Assembly (NCBI RefSeq): GCF_011752525.1
Contig: NZ_VWXI01000015.1
Coordinates: 1 to 64,000, forward strand
Reading direction: 5' to 3'
DNA length: 64,000 nucleotides
Origin: Pantoea sp. Cy-639
GTDB taxonomy: Bacteria; Pseudomonadota; Gammaproteobacteria; Pseudomonadales; Pseudomonadaceae
This document shows positions 50,215 through 60,105 of this stretch, piece by piece. The position numbers were made by a program, and so were the translations under genes. The number at the start of each line of letters is the position of its first letter. The first letter of the stretch is position 1. The notes beneath the pieces are model-generated. The model worked only from the letters and a program-made list of their open reading frames with translations. It was not told the DNA's origin and ran no database searches.

Positions 50215-50365
50215 GCTCGGTGTCCCGTTGGGCTGAGGGGCATTATGGAGCAAGTTGTGTGCCGGTTGGCGCGCAAGGCAAGGCGCGAGAGTGGCGTTGG
50301 CGCTGGTTTGCCCCGTGCAGGCGGCGGGGCAGGCCTGCCCTCGCGAATCCCGCGTTTCAGGGGAA

Positions 50366-50400
50366 TAAAAAAAGGGCCCGGAGCGTGCGCTCGGGCCCTT
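50366..50400 (-). terminator. Rho-independent terminator of aspA
   Basis: On the minus strand AAGGGCCCGAGCG pairs with GCTCCGGGCCCTT and is followed by a run of seven T, about 60 bases after the aspA stop. Confidence 0.9.
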
Positions 50401-50457
50401 GAAAGGTTGAGAGGTGTCTAGTCCCTCGACCTGGTGAGACTGTTTGCAGCGGCCTGG

Positions 50458-51882
<1,425 letters not shown>

Positions 51883-52063
51883 GATAGATATCATCTCGAT
51901 TTTGACCCGGCACCTGCCGGAATGGCGCCAATCCTAGGGCTGCCCGGATTTTGCGGCCAATGCTGTTGCACGCTAACCTATGCGCAAACGGCATACGGTT
52001 TGATGTGACGCCGATTGACAATCGAGCGTGTTCCATTTTGGTGCACGCGTTGCGGAGTAGTCG

Positions 52064-52993
52064 ATGAACCTCGAAAGCAAATGGCTGGAGGACTTCAGTG
52101 CCTTGGCCTCCACCCGCAGTTTCTCGCAGGCGGCCGAGCGCCGCTTCGTCACCCAGCCGGCCTTCAGCCGTCGCATCCGCAGCCTGGAGGCAGCGCTGGG
52201 CCTGACCTTGGTGAATCGTTCCCGCACTCCCATCGAGCTGACCGAGGCTGGCCAGCTGTTTCTCGTCACCGCACGCACGGTTGTCGACCAGTTGAGCGAA
52301 GTTCTGCGCCACCTGCACCACCTCGAAGGTGGCCAGGGCGAGGTGATTCAGATCGCCGCGGCGCACTCGCTGGCGTCGGGCTTTTTCCCCCGCTGGGTGG
52401 CGCAGCTGCGCAACGATGGGTTGAACATCGCCACCCGGCTGGTTGCGACTAACGTCGGGGATGCGGTGCATGCGCTGCGCGAGGGTGGCTGCGACCTGAT
52501 GCTGGCGTTCTACGACCCGGACGCTGCGTTGCAGATGGACGCCGAGATCTTCCCCTCCTTACATATGGGCAACACTGAAATGCTGCCCGTGTGCGCAGTG
52601 GGTGCCGATGGCAAGCCGTTGTTCGACCTGGAAGGCGAGGGCAGCGTACCGCTGCTGGCCTACAGCGCCGGGGCCTTCCTCGGCCGTTCGGTCAACCTGC
52701 TGCTGCGTCAGCGCAACCTGCGCTATACCACGGTCTATGAGACCGCCATGGCCGACAGTCTCAAGAGCATGGCCCTGGAGGGCATGGGCATCGCCTGGGT
52801 GCCGAAGCTGTCGATGCGGGGCGAACTGGAGCGTGGCGAGCTGGCAATCTGTGGCGCCAGCCAGTGGCACGTGCCGCTGGAGATTCGCCTGTACCGCTGC
52901 GCCTTGGTCCGCAAGGCCAATGTGCGTTTGCTGTGGCGCAAGCTGGAGGGCGGTTCAGTTGACCCGAAAGTCAGCCAAACCCCCGAAAAATAA
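52064..52993 (+). CDS. LysR-family transcriptional regulator
   Basis: The 309-residue protein has a LysR helix-turn-helix (about 1-65; WLEDFSALASTRSFSQAAER, VTQPAFSRRIRSLEAALGLT) and an effector domain (about 90-295). Its variant segment SFSQAAERRFVTQPAFSRRI is typical of the YjiE/HypT-like subgroup, which senses hypochlorite in E. coli, but the key residues cannot be verified here. It is divergent from aspA and could control it or itself. GGAG precedes the ATG. Confidence 0.8.
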   Translation: MNLESKWLEDFSALASTRSFSQAAERRFVTQPAFSRRIRSLEAALGLTLVNRSRTPIELTEAGQLFLVTARTVVDQLSEVLRHLHHLEGGQGEVIQIAAAHSLASGFFPRWVAQLRNDGLNIATRLVATNVGDAVHALREGGCDLMLAFYDPDAALQMDAEIFPSLHMGNTEMLPVCAVGADGKPLFDLEGEGSVPLLAYSAGAFLGRSVNLLLRQRNLRYTTVYETAMADSLKSMALEGMGIAWVPKLSMRGELERGELAICGASQWHVPLEIRLYRCALVRKANVRLLWRKLEGGSVDPKVSQTPEK

Positions 52994-53036
52994 GGGCGAC
53001 AGTTGGTCGCCAGGGGTGCCGTGATCGCCCATCGTT

Positions 53037-53127
53037 ACGCTATACTGCGCGGCCTTTCGACCGGATGTGCCCGGTCCTGATCAGCAAACAAGCCACGCCG
53101 GTCATCCCGCGTGGCTTGTTGTTTTTT
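53037..53127 (+). promoter_or_regulatory. purE leader with possible promoter and internal terminator
   Basis: TATACT at 53041-53046 is a possible -10 element; no good -35 is seen. The leader then holds a 12-bp perfect stem, AACAAGCCACGC (53087-53098) and GCGTGGCTTGTT (53109-53120), followed by GTTTTTT. This intrinsic terminator stands 38 bases before purE, so it could attenuate purEK transcription or end a short leader RNA. No purine riboswitch aptamer was recognised. Confidence 0.55.
53087..53127 (+). terminator. Intrinsic terminator upstream of purE
   Basis: A 12-bp perfect stem with a 10-base loop and a six-T run (53122-53127). It follows the LysR gene by about 95 bases, so it may simply end that transcript, or act as an attenuator for purE. 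Confidence 0.85.
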
Positions 53128-53164
53128 GACGCGCCCGAGGGCGCACAAGCGAAGAGGCTCGACG

Positions 53165-53656
53165 ATGAGTGCACTGGTTGGCGTGATCATGGGCTCCAAG
53201 TCCGATTGGTCCACCCTTAGCCACACCGCCGATATGCTGGAAAAACTCGGCATTCCCTACGAAGTGAAGGTGGTTTCCGCCCACCGCACGCCGGACCTGC
53301 TGTTCCAGTACGCCGAGGAGGCCGAAGGCCGTGGCATCGAGGTGATCATCGCCGGTGCCGGCGGTGCAGCCCACCTGCCAGGCATGTGCGCCGCCAAGAC
53401 CCACCTGCCGGTGCTGGGCGTGCCGGTACAGTCGTCGATGCTGTCGGGCGTCGATTCGCTGCTGTCGATCGTGCAGATGCCGGCCGGCGTACCGGTTGCC
53501 ACCCTGGCCATCGGCAAGGCTGGTGCGATCAACGCCGCGCTGCTGTCGGCGAGCATTCTCGGTGCCAAGCACCCGCAGTTCCACACGGTGCTCAAGCAGT
53601 TCCGCACGGAGCAGACCGATACCGTGCTGGACAATCCAGATCCGCGCCAGGCTTGA
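53165..53656 (+). CDS. purE: N5-carboxyaminoimidazole ribonucleotide mutase PurE
   Basis: The 163-residue enzyme converts N5-CAIR to CAIR in purine synthesis. The N-terminal VGVIMGSKSDWSTL phosphate loop, KVVSAHRTPDLLFQYAEEAE with the catalytic His, and VIIAGAGGAAHLPGM are diagnostic of class I PurE, which works with PurK. AAGAGG precedes the ATG, and purK follows 10 bases later. Confidence 0.95.
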   Translation: MSALVGVIMGSKSDWSTLSHTADMLEKLGIPYEVKVVSAHRTPDLLFQYAEEAEGRGIEVIIAGAGGAAHLPGMCAAKTHLPVLGVPVQSSMLSGVDSLLSIVQMPAGVPVATLAIGKAGAINAALLSASILGAKHPQFHTVLKQFRTEQTDTVLDNPDPRQA

Positions 53657-53666
53657 GGCTGAAGAT

Positions 53667-54749
53667 ATGAAGATCGGTGTAATCGGTGGTGGCCAGCTGG
53701 GCCGCATGCTGGCCCTGGCGGGCACCCCGCTGGGCATGAACTTCGCCTTCCTCGACCCGGCGCCGGACGCTTGCGCCGCCCCGTTGGGCGAGCACCTGCG
53801 TGCCGACTATGGCGACCAGGACCACCTGCGCCAGCTGGCCGACGAAGTCGACCTGGTGACCTTCGAGTTCGAGAGCGTGCCGGCCGAGACCGTCGCCTTC
53901 CTCTCGCAGTTCGTTCCGGTCTACCCGAGTGCCGAAGCCCTGCGCATCGCCCGCGACCGCCTGTTCGAGAAGAGCCTGTTCCGCGACTTGGGGATTCCCA
54001 CCCCGGCCTTCGCCGACATCCTGTCCCAGGCCGACCTCGATGCCGCGGTCGCCAGCATCGGCCTGCCGGCCGTGCTCAAGACCCGCACCCTGGGTTACGA
54101 CGGCAAGGGCCAGAAGGTCCTGCGCAAGCCCGAGGACGTGGTCGATACCTTCGCCGAGCTGGGCAGCGTGCCATGCCTGCTCGAAGGTTTTGTGCCGTTC
54201 ACTGGCGAAGTCTCGCTGGTGGCCGTGCGTGCCCGTGACGGTGAGACCCGCTTCTACCCGCTGGTGCACAACACCCACGACAGCGGCATCCTGCGTCTGT
54301 CGGTCGCCAGCGAGGCCCACCCGCTGCAGGCCCTGGCCGAGGACTATGTCGGTCGTGTCCTGCAGAATCTGGACTATGTCGGGGTCATGGCATTCGAGTT
54401 CTTCGAGGTCGACGGTGGCCTGAAGGCCAACGAGATCGCTCCGCGGGTGCACAACTCCGGGCACTGGACCATCGAAGGCGCCGAGTGCAGCCAGTTCGAG
54501 AACCACCTGCGGGCCGTTGCCGGCCTGCCGTTGGGCTCGACCGCCAAGGTCGGCGAGAGCGCCATGCTCAACTTCATCGGCGAAGTACCGGCGGTGGACA
54601 AGGTCGTGGCCATCGACGACTGCCACCTGCACCACTACGGCAAGGCCTTCAAGGCCGGGCGCAAGGTTGGTCACGCCACCCTGCGCTGTGCCGACATGGC
54701 CACGCTCAAGGCCAGGATCGCCGAAGTAGAGGCGTTGATCGCCGGCTGA
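53667..54749 (+). CDS. purK: N5-carboxyaminoimidazole ribonucleotide synthase PurK
   Basis: The 360-residue ATP-grasp enzyme makes N5-CAIR from AIR, ATP and bicarbonate for PurE. Motifs: MKIGVIGGGQLGRMLALAGT, VTFEFESVPAETVAFLS, KTRTLGYDGKGQKVLR (ATP grasp), and NEIAPRVHNSGHWTIEGAEC with metal-binding residues. It forms a two-gene operon with purE and is followed by a 13-bp stem hairpin. Confidence 0.95.
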   Translation: MKIGVIGGGQLGRMLALAGTPLGMNFAFLDPAPDACAAPLGEHLRADYGDQDHLRQLADEVDLVTFEFESVPAETVAFLSQFVPVYPSAEALRIARDRLFEKSLFRDLGIPTPAFADILSQADLDAAVASIGLPAVLKTRTLGYDGKGQKVLRKPEDVVDTFAELGSVPCLLEGFVPFTGEVSLVAVRARDGETRFYPLVHNTHDSGILRLSVASEAHPLQALAEDYVGRVLQNLDYVGVMAFEFFEVDGGLKANEIAPRVHNSGHWTIEGAECSQFENHLRAVAGLPLGSTAKVGESAMLNFIGEVPAVDKVVAIDDCHLHHYGKAFKAGRKVGHATLRCADMATLKARIAEVEALIAG

Positions 54750-54785
54750 GCGAACTTCTGTCGGCAAGCGGCCGTCTGAAATGGC

Positions 54786-54820
54786 AACAAGCCAAAGCGC
54801 TGTCTAGGCTTTGGCTTGTT
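54786..54820 (+). terminator. Hairpin after purK
   Basis: AACAAGCCAAAGC (54786-54798) and GCTTTGGCTTGTT (54808-54820) form a 13-bp stem with a 9-base loop, followed by the weak T-tract CCATCTTC. It resembles the purE leader stem in its AACAAGCC arm. Confidence 0.65.
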
Positions 54821-54844
54821 CCATCTTCATTCAGAGGGTTTGCC

Positions 54845-55090
54845 ATGGGCATCATTGGAACCATCTTCATCGGCCTGATCGTCGGTCTGCTGGCGCGTTT
54901 CCTGAAACCGGGTGACGACAGCATGGGCTGGATCATGACCATTCTCCTCGGCATCGCCGGCTCACTGGTCGCCACCTATGGCGGACAGGCCCTGGGTATC
55001 TACCACGCCGGACAGGCGGCGGGCTTCTTCGGGGCCCTGGTAGGCGCGATCATCCTTCTGGTGATCTACGGCTTCATCAAGAAGAACTGA
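54845..55090 (+). CDS. GlsB/YeaQ/YmgE family stress-response membrane protein
   Basis: The 81-residue protein has three membrane segments with the family's glycine-rich pattern (IIGTIFIGLIVGLLARFLKP, WIMTILLGIAGSLVATYGGQ, FFGALVGAIILLVIYG). Members are transglycosylase-associated-type inner-membrane proteins linked to general stress. GAGG precedes the ATG. It stands alone between purK and a DUF3299 gene. Confidence 0.85.
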   Translation: MGIIGTIFIGLIVGLLARFLKPGDDSMGWIMTILLGIAGSLVATYGGQALGIYHAGQAAGFFGALVGAIILLVIYGFIKKN

Positions 55091-55140
55091 ACACAGGCTA
55101 GAATGCCCGGCAATTCCATCCCGAGTTGCCGAGCATTGCC

Positions 55141-55674
55141 ATGCGTGCGTTTTTCCTGATTCCCCTGCTGCTGGCCAGCACCCTGGCCCACGCCGAACTG
55201 CCTGAGACCGACTGGCTGGAACTGATGCCGAAGTCGGACCAGAAGGCCCTCGAGCAGATGCCTGAGATCGACCACAACTCCCCCGAGGCCCAGGGCACCT
55301 TCACTGCCAAAGGCGGCCTCAAGCAGAGCAAGGGCTTGCCGGCGGTGATGTACTCGACCAAGACCGTTGCCGCCATGAACGGCAGGCAGATCCGCCTGGG
55401 CGGGTATCCGGTGCCGCTGGAGAGCGATGCCAAGGGCAACAGCACGCTGTTCTTCCTGGTGCCGTACCCAGGGGCATGCATCCATGTGCCGCCGCCGCCG
55501 CCGAACCAACTGGTGCTGGTGCGTTACCCGAAAGGGCTGAAGATCGACGATATCTACACGCCGTTGTGGGTGACCGGCACCTTGAAGGTGGAAAAGGTCA
55601 GCAACGACCTGGCCGATGCCGCGTATGCGCTGGAGGCGGGGAAGGTGAGGGTGGTGGAGGATGCCGATCTCTGA
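55141..55674 (+). CDS. DUF3299 domain-containing exported protein
   Basis: The 177-residue protein has a signal peptide (MRAFFLIPLLLASTLAHA, cut before ELPETDW) and the DUF3299 pattern MNGRQIRLGGYPVPLE, FFLVPYPGACIHVPPPPPNQ. It is probably periplasmic or lipid-associated. Some relatives sit with ABC-export components, but none is adjacent here. A TTG five codons upstream is an unlikely alternative start. Function unknown. Confidence 0.8.
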   Translation: MRAFFLIPLLLASTLAHAELPETDWLELMPKSDQKALEQMPEIDHNSPEAQGTFTAKGGLKQSKGLPAVMYSTKTVAAMNGRQIRLGGYPVPLESDAKGNSTLFFLVPYPGACIHVPPPPPNQLVLVRYPKGLKIDDIYTPLWVTGTLKVEKVSNDLADAAYALEAGKVRVVEDADL

Positions 55675-55698
55675 GCCTTGTGCATCGTATCGCCGGGC

Positions 55699-55732
55699 AA
55701 GCCGTGGGAGCGGGCTTGCCCGGCGATGACGT
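55699..55732. repeat. REP-type element
   Basis: GTGGGAGCGGGCTTGCCCGG is a further copy of the repeat at 43436 and 46898. It lies between the DUF3299 gene and the convergent mutarotase gene. Confidence 0.65.
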
Positions 55733-55734
55733 TC

Positions 55735-56631
55735 TCAGAGCGCCTGGCTGGCGATGCTGACGCTCATTGCATGGCTTGCCCCCGGCTTGAGCACCACCAC
55801 GTCATCCAGCACATTCGCCGTTTCGATGCACAGCATGCGCTGCCAACCGTCGTCGGCCATGTCCGGTAGCTCGCGGGCGCGGTCGGTCCAGGGATTCCAG
55901 ATCACCGCCGTGCGCGAACCACCGGCCTTGAGGGTGATGCGCCGACTCCACCGTGGGTCGACGATCGCCAGTTGTTCGGGGGCATCCAGGTAGATGCGGT
56001 CGGTCTCGCCGGCGAAGCCCAGGCTGCCCTGCTGCTTGCGTTGTTCCCAGTTGGCCAGGGTTTCGATATAGGCCAAGCCATCCACACCTTCCACCTGTAC
56101 CTGGCGTACATCGCTCACCGCGAAGTAACTGTGCAGGGCCTGGCTCAGGGTGACGTCGCTGTTGCCCAGGTTGTAGCTGGTGAGGGTCAACTTGAGCGTG
56201 TCGGCCAGTTCCACCAGCAACTTCAGCTCCACTTCATGGGGCCAGCCTGGCAGGTCGCCCTGGGTTTCGGGCAGGCTGAACTCGATACGCAGGGTTTCGC
56301 CGGCTTCCTCGACCCCCAGCAACTGCCAGTCGCGCCCGCGCACCAGACCATGAGCCGGCGCCTGTTCGCCATGGAACATGGTTTTGACCGCGTCAGGATT
56401 GCGTTCGAAGATGCCGAACCAGGGCCAGCATATCGGAGCGCCCGCGCGCACTGACTTGCCCTGGCGGAAGATGGCCTGGTCGCTCAGCCACAGCACCGGC
56501 GGCTCGCCCAGGCGCTGATAGCTCAGGACCTGTGCGCCCTGCTGGGCGATCAGTAGCTCGGCGTGGTCGCTGGTGATGCGCCAGCAGTTGAGTTCGCCGT
56601 GTTGCTCGGTGTTGACCTGGAAGTTCGCCAT
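55735..56631 (-). CDS. D-hexose-6-phosphate mutarotase (YeaD-like)
   Basis: The 298-residue aldose-1-epimerase-fold enzyme interconverts anomers of hexose-6-phosphates. Core segments: GAQVLSYQRLGEPPVLWLSD, RAGAPICWPWFG, HGLVRGRDWQLL with the catalytic His, ALHSYFAVSDVRQVQVEG, and VIWNPWTDRARELPDMADD. Length fits the YeaD family. ATG 56631 is chosen; a longer frame lacks a ribosome site. Separated by about 70 bases from a thioesterase gene on the same strand. Confidence 0.88.
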   Translation of the reverse strand: MANFQVNTEQHGELNCWRITSDHAELLIAQQGAQVLSYQRLGEPPVLWLSDQAIFRQGKSVRAGAPICWPWFGIFERNPDAVKTMFHGEQAPAHGLVRGRDWQLLGVEEAGETLRIEFSLPETQGDLPGWPHEVELKLLVELADTLKLTLTSYNLGNSDVTLSQALHSYFAVSDVRQVQVEGVDGLAYIETLANWEQRKQQGSLGFAGETDRIYLDAPEQLAIVDPRWSRRITLKAGGSRTAVIWNPWTDRARELPDMADDGWQRMLCIETANVLDDVVVLKPGASHAMSVSIASQAL

Positions 56632-56703
56632 TGCACTCGTCTCATTGGTGGCCTGTCGGGCCTTGGACCCGGTGAGGTGCAATGAGTTTACCGCCCGTTG
56701 GCG

Positions 56704-57102
56704 TCAGCGACGAGGCACCGAGCGGGTACGGCCGCTGCCATCGATGGCAACGAACACGAAGGCGGCTTCGGTGACCTTGCGCCATTCGCTGGACAACGGA
56801 TCGTCGCTCCACACCTCGACCATCATCTGGATCGAGCTGCGACCGATTTCGAGCGTCTGGGTATAGAAGGAGAGTTGTGCGCCAACCGCTACCGGCACGA
56901 GGAAGGCCATGCGGTCGATGGCCACGGTGGCCACCCGGCCACCGGCGACGCGGCTCGCCATGGCGGTGCCGGCCAGGTCCATCTGGGCGACCAGCCAGCC
57001 GCCGAAGATATCGCCGAAACCGTTGGTTTCCCGCGGCAGCGCGGTGATCTGCAAGGCCAGGTCGCCTTGCGGGATAGGATCTTCTTGTTCGAGTTCAATC
57101 AT
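56704..57102 (-). CDS. Acyl-CoA thioesterase (hotdog fold)
   Basis: The 132-residue hotdog protein (MIELEQEDPIPQGDLALQIT) has the acyl-CoA thioesterase pattern NGFGDIFGGWLVAQMDLAGT with the conserved Asp, and VATVAIDRMAFLVPVAVGA. AGAGG precedes the ATG at 57102. It is a second, distinct thioesterase in the window besides the one next to pdxY, and resembles short YciA-like enzymes. Substrate chain length unknown. Confidence 0.85.
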   Translation of the reverse strand: MIELEQEDPIPQGDLALQITALPRETNGFGDIFGGWLVAQMDLAGTAMASRVAGGRVATVAIDRMAFLVPVAVGAQLSFYTQTLEIGRSSIQMMVEVWSDDPLSSEWRKVTEAAFVFVAIDGSGRTRSVPRR

Positions 57103-57464
57103 GCCGTGGGGCCTCTGACCCGTGACGCTTCGTTGGTGGCGCAGTAACGGACGCCGTAAAAACGATTCAGCAGGTCGCATACTACGCTGATTTCGCTTCA
57201 GGTGGCGGCCAAAGGGAGACTCTGCGAAACAGTCCGACGATTCTGACCGACGTTTTCGCACAACATCCCACAAAGAGGGCAACCTTTTCCTACGAGCGGG
57301 CAGTATATATACCCACACAGCCAGCGACGACCGCGCATTGATGAATATCTGTACGGATTTTGTACCGCTATGAGCGCCGCTCGGCAATTTGCTATCTTCG
57401 CTTGCTACCCGTTCCAGAAGCCGCATGCCAGGCGGCCTGCATACCTACAAGAGAAAGAACAGCG
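57103..57464. other. Divergent intergenic region
   Basis: About 360 bases between the thioesterase and MFS genes. It is AT-richer than its surroundings, with GCAGTATATATACCC around 57301 that could hold a -10 element for either gene. No palindrome, RNA or small gene was identified. Confidence 0.4.
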
Positions 57465-58754
57465 ATGACCTCCGTGCAGAGCAGTATCGAGCAGCCGTCC
57501 CGGCCGCTGTCCCGTAGTGACTACAAGACCCTCTCGCTGTCCGCCCTGGGCGGTGCCCTGGAGTTCTACGACTTCATCATCTTCGTGTTCTTCGCCACGG
57601 TGGTCGGCAAGCTGTTCTTCCCCGCCGACATGCCCGAATGGCTGCGCCTGATGCAGACGTTCGGCATCTTCGCTGCCGGTTACCTGGCCCGCCCGCTGGG
57701 GGGGATCGTCATGGCCCACTTCGGCGACCTGCTCGGGCGCAAGAAGATGTTCACCCTGAGCATCTTCATGATGGCCCTGCCGACCCTGGTCATGGGCCTG
57801 CTGCCCACCTATGCGCAGATCGGCCTGTGGGCGCCGATCCTGCTGCTGCTGATGCGGGTGATCCAGGGCGCGGCCATCGGCGGCGAGGTCCCGGGCGCCT
57901 GGGTGTTCGTTTCCGAGCACGTGCCGGCGCGCAGCACTGGCTACGCCTGCGGCACCCTGACCGCCGGCCTGACCTCGGGCATCCTGCTCGGTTCGCTGGT
58001 GGCGACCTTGATCAACAGCCTCTACAGCCCTGACGAAGTGGCGGACTATGCCTGGCGGATCCCGTTCCTGCTGGGCGGGGTGTTCGGCCTGTTCTCGGTG
58101 TACCTGCGCCGCTGGCTGCACGAGACCCCGGTGTTCGCCGAAATGCAGGAGCGCAAGGCCCTGGCCGAGGAACTGCCGTTGCGCGCGGTGCTGCGTGACC
58201 ATCGTGGCGCGATCATCCTGTCGATGCTGCTCACCTGGCTGTTGTCGGCGGGTATCGTGGTGGTGATCCTGATGACCCCGGCATTGCTGCAGAGCCTCTA
58301 CCACGTCAGCCCCACCGACTCGCTCAAGGCCAACAGTCTGGCCATCGTGCTGCTCAGCGTCGGCTGTATCGGTGCCGGCAGCCTGGCCGACCGCTTCGGC
58401 GCAGGACGGGTGTTCATCGTCGGCAGTCTGGCGCTGCTGGCCTCGTCCTGGGCGTTCTACCACAGCCTGCCGAGTCGTCCTGACTTGCTGTTCCCGCTGT
58501 ACGCCCTGACCGGCCTGTGCGTGGGCATTGTCGGTGCCGTGCCCTATGTGATGGTCAAGGCCTTCCCGCCGGTGGTGCGCTTCAGTGGCCTGTCGTTCTC
58601 CTACAACCTGGCCTATGCGATCTTCGGCGGCCTGACGCCGATGGTGGTCACCGCGCTGCTCAAGTTCAGCCCCATGGCGCCGGCTTACTATGTGGCGTGC
58701 CTGTGCGCGGTCGGGTTGCTGGTGGGGATCTATCTGCTGGCCAAGAAGCGCTAG
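57465..58754 (+). CDS. MFS transporter, metabolite:H+ symporter (MHS) family
   Basis: The 429-residue protein has twelve predicted membrane segments. It opens with the MHS signature LSALGGALEFYDFIIFVFFA and has the MFS A-motif FGDLLGRKKMFTLSIF after segment 2, LMRVIQGAAIGGEVPGAWVF in segment 4, and a second A-like GSLADRFGAGRVFIVG. Related proteins import citrate, proline-betaine or dicarboxylates with protons; the substrate is not deducible. It stands alone before the pst genes. Confidence 0.85.
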   Translation: MTSVQSSIEQPSRPLSRSDYKTLSLSALGGALEFYDFIIFVFFATVVGKLFFPADMPEWLRLMQTFGIFAAGYLARPLGGIVMAHFGDLLGRKKMFTLSIFMMALPTLVMGLLPTYAQIGLWAPILLLLMRVIQGAAIGGEVPGAWVFVSEHVPARSTGYACGTLTAGLTSGILLGSLVATLINSLYSPDEVADYAWRIPFLLGGVFGLFSVYLRRWLHETPVFAEMQERKALAEELPLRAVLRDHRGAIILSMLLTWLLSAGIVVVILMTPALLQSLYHVSPTDSLKANSLAIVLLSVGCIGAGSLADRFGAGRVFIVGSLALLASSWAFYHSLPSRPDLLFPLYALTGLCVGIVGAVPYVMVKAFPPVVRFSGLSFSYNLAYAIFGGLTPMVVTALLKFSPMAPAYYVACLCAVGLLVGIYLLAKKR

Positions 58755-58825
58755 AGGTCATCTGCTTGCATTGAGCTTGCGTGAGAGCGTCCCTGAGACG
58801 CTGCGCCCCTCCTGAAACATCCTGC

Positions 58826-58857
58826 AAAGGCCATCCCGGGCAACCGTGATGGCCTTT
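58826..58857 (+). terminator. Hairpin between the MFS gene and pstS
   Basis: AAAGGCCAT and ATGGCCTTT form a 9-bp stem with a 14-base loop about 75 bases after the MFS stop. The following sequence has few T, so it is a weak intrinsic terminator. Confidence 0.5.
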
Positions 58858-58864
58858 CATCCAA

Positions 58865-58883
58865 TTGTCACAATCGAGTCATA
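58865..58883 (+). promoter_or_regulatory. Candidate Pho box upstream of pstS
   Basis: TTGTCACAATCGAGTCATA resembles the PhoB-binding pattern of two TGTCAT-like 7-mers 11 bases apart, with several mismatches. It lies about 75 bases before the pstS start, where a PhoB-activated promoter is expected. Confidence 0.5.
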
Positions 58884-58958
58884 GAGTGTTCATGCGGCCT
58901 GCAGATACTTGGGCCCGTTCCATCACAAACCCCACGATATTCCTGCTAGGAGCAAGGC

Positions 58959-59957
58959 ATGAAACTGAAGCGTTTGATGGCGGCCCTGACCTTTGCCGCC
59001 GCTGGCGTCGCTGCCGCCAATGCGGTCGCCGCTGTCGATCCTGCAATCCCGACCTACACCAAGACCACCGGTGTTTCGGGCAACCTCTCCAGCGTCGGTT
59101 CCGACACCCTCGCGAACCTGATGACCCTGTGGGCCGAGGCCTACAAGAAGGAATATCCGAACGTAAACATCCAGATCCAGGCCGCCGGCTCCTCGACCGC
59201 GCCACCCGCGCTGACCGAAGGCACCGCCAACCTGGGCCCGATGAGCCGCAAGATGAAGGACGTCGAGCTGCAGGCCTTCGAGCAGAAGTACGGCTACAAG
59301 CCGACCGCCATCCCGGTTGCCGTCGACGCCCTGGCTGTCTTCGTGCACAAGGACAACCCGATCAAGGGCCTGACCATGGCGCAGGTCGATGCGATCTTCT
59401 CCTCCACCCGCCTGTGCGGTGGCAAGGCTGACGTGAAGACCTGGGGCGACGTCGGCGTGAAGGGCGACCTGGCCAACAAGCCGATCCAGCTGTTCGGCCG
59501 CAACTCGGTATCGGGCACCTACGGCTACTTCAAGGAAGAAGCCCTGTGCAAAGGCGACTTCAAGCCTAACGTCAACGAACAGCCTGGCTCGGCTTCGGTC
59601 GTGCAGTCGATCAGCTCCTCGCTGAACGGCATCGGCTACTCGGGCATCGGCTACAAGACCGCCAGCGTCAAGACCGTAGCCCTGGCCAAGAAGGAAGGTG
59701 GCGAGTTCATCGAGGACAACGAAGCCAACGCCCTGAACGGCACCTACCCGCTGTCGCGCTTCCTCTACGTCTATGTCAACAAGGCCCCGAACAAGCCTCT
59801 GGCGCCGCTGGAAGCCGAGTTCGTCAAGCTGGTGCTGTCGCAGGCTGGCCAGCAGGTCGTGGTGAAGGACGGCTACATCCCGCTGCCGGCCAAGGTGGTC
59901 GACAAGACCTTGGCTGACCTGGGCCTGTCCCACAACGGCAACGTTGCCAAGCAATAA
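58959..59957 (+). CDS. pstS: Phosphate ABC transporter substrate-binding protein PstS
   Basis: The 332-residue periplasmic protein has a signal peptide (MKLKRLMAALTFAAAGVAAA, cut near AVA-AVDP). The mature part shows the phosphate-binding pattern SSVGSDTLANLMTLWAEAYK, AGSSTAPPALTEGTANLGPM, NSVSGTYGYFKE and GSASVVQSISSSLNGIGYSG. AGGAG precedes the ATG. It is read with pstC and pstA and is expected to be induced on phosphate starvation by PhoB. A GC stem follows before pstC, which would lower downstream expression relative to the binding protein. Confidence 0.92.
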   Translation: MKLKRLMAALTFAAAGVAAANAVAAVDPAIPTYTKTTGVSGNLSSVGSDTLANLMTLWAEAYKKEYPNVNIQIQAAGSSTAPPALTEGTANLGPMSRKMKDVELQAFEQKYGYKPTAIPVAVDALAVFVHKDNPIKGLTMAQVDAIFSSTRLCGGKADVKTWGDVGVKGDLANKPIQLFGRNSVSGTYGYFKEEALCKGDFKPNVNEQPGSASVVQSISSSLNGIGYSGIGYKTASVKTVALAKKEGGEFIEDNEANALNGTYPLSRFLYVYVNKAPNKPLAPLEAEFVKLVLSQAGQQVVVKDGYIPLPAKVVDKTLADLGLSHNGNVAKQ

Positions 59958-59976
59958 GTAAGCGGTGAATCGGAAG

Positions 59977-60000
59977 GGGCCGGCACGTGAAGCGCCGGCC
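59977..60000 (+). terminator. Attenuating hairpin between pstS and pstC
   Basis: GGCCGGC and GCCGGCC form a GC stem about 20 bases after pstS, followed by TCTTTCC. It probably reduces read-through, giving high pstS and lower pstC/pstA levels. Confidence 0.6.
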
Positions 60001-60065
60001 TCTTTCCACGAATTCTTGGTCCGAAGCCAGGGCTCCTGCGCGGCGGGCTTTTTTGCGTCACTGCT

Positions 60066-60084
60066 CTGTCATGTTTTTGTCATA
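60066..60084 (+). promoter_or_regulatory. Pho box upstream of pstC
   Basis: CTGTCATGTTTTTGTCATA matches the PhoB box CTGTCATAAANCTGTCATA closely, with both TGTCAT half-sites at the correct 11-base spacing. It lies 22 bases before the pstC start, indicating a second PhoB-dependent promoter inside the pst cluster. Confidence 0.75.
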
Positions 60085-60105
60085 CGGGACCGCTAGGGTG
60101 TGCGC

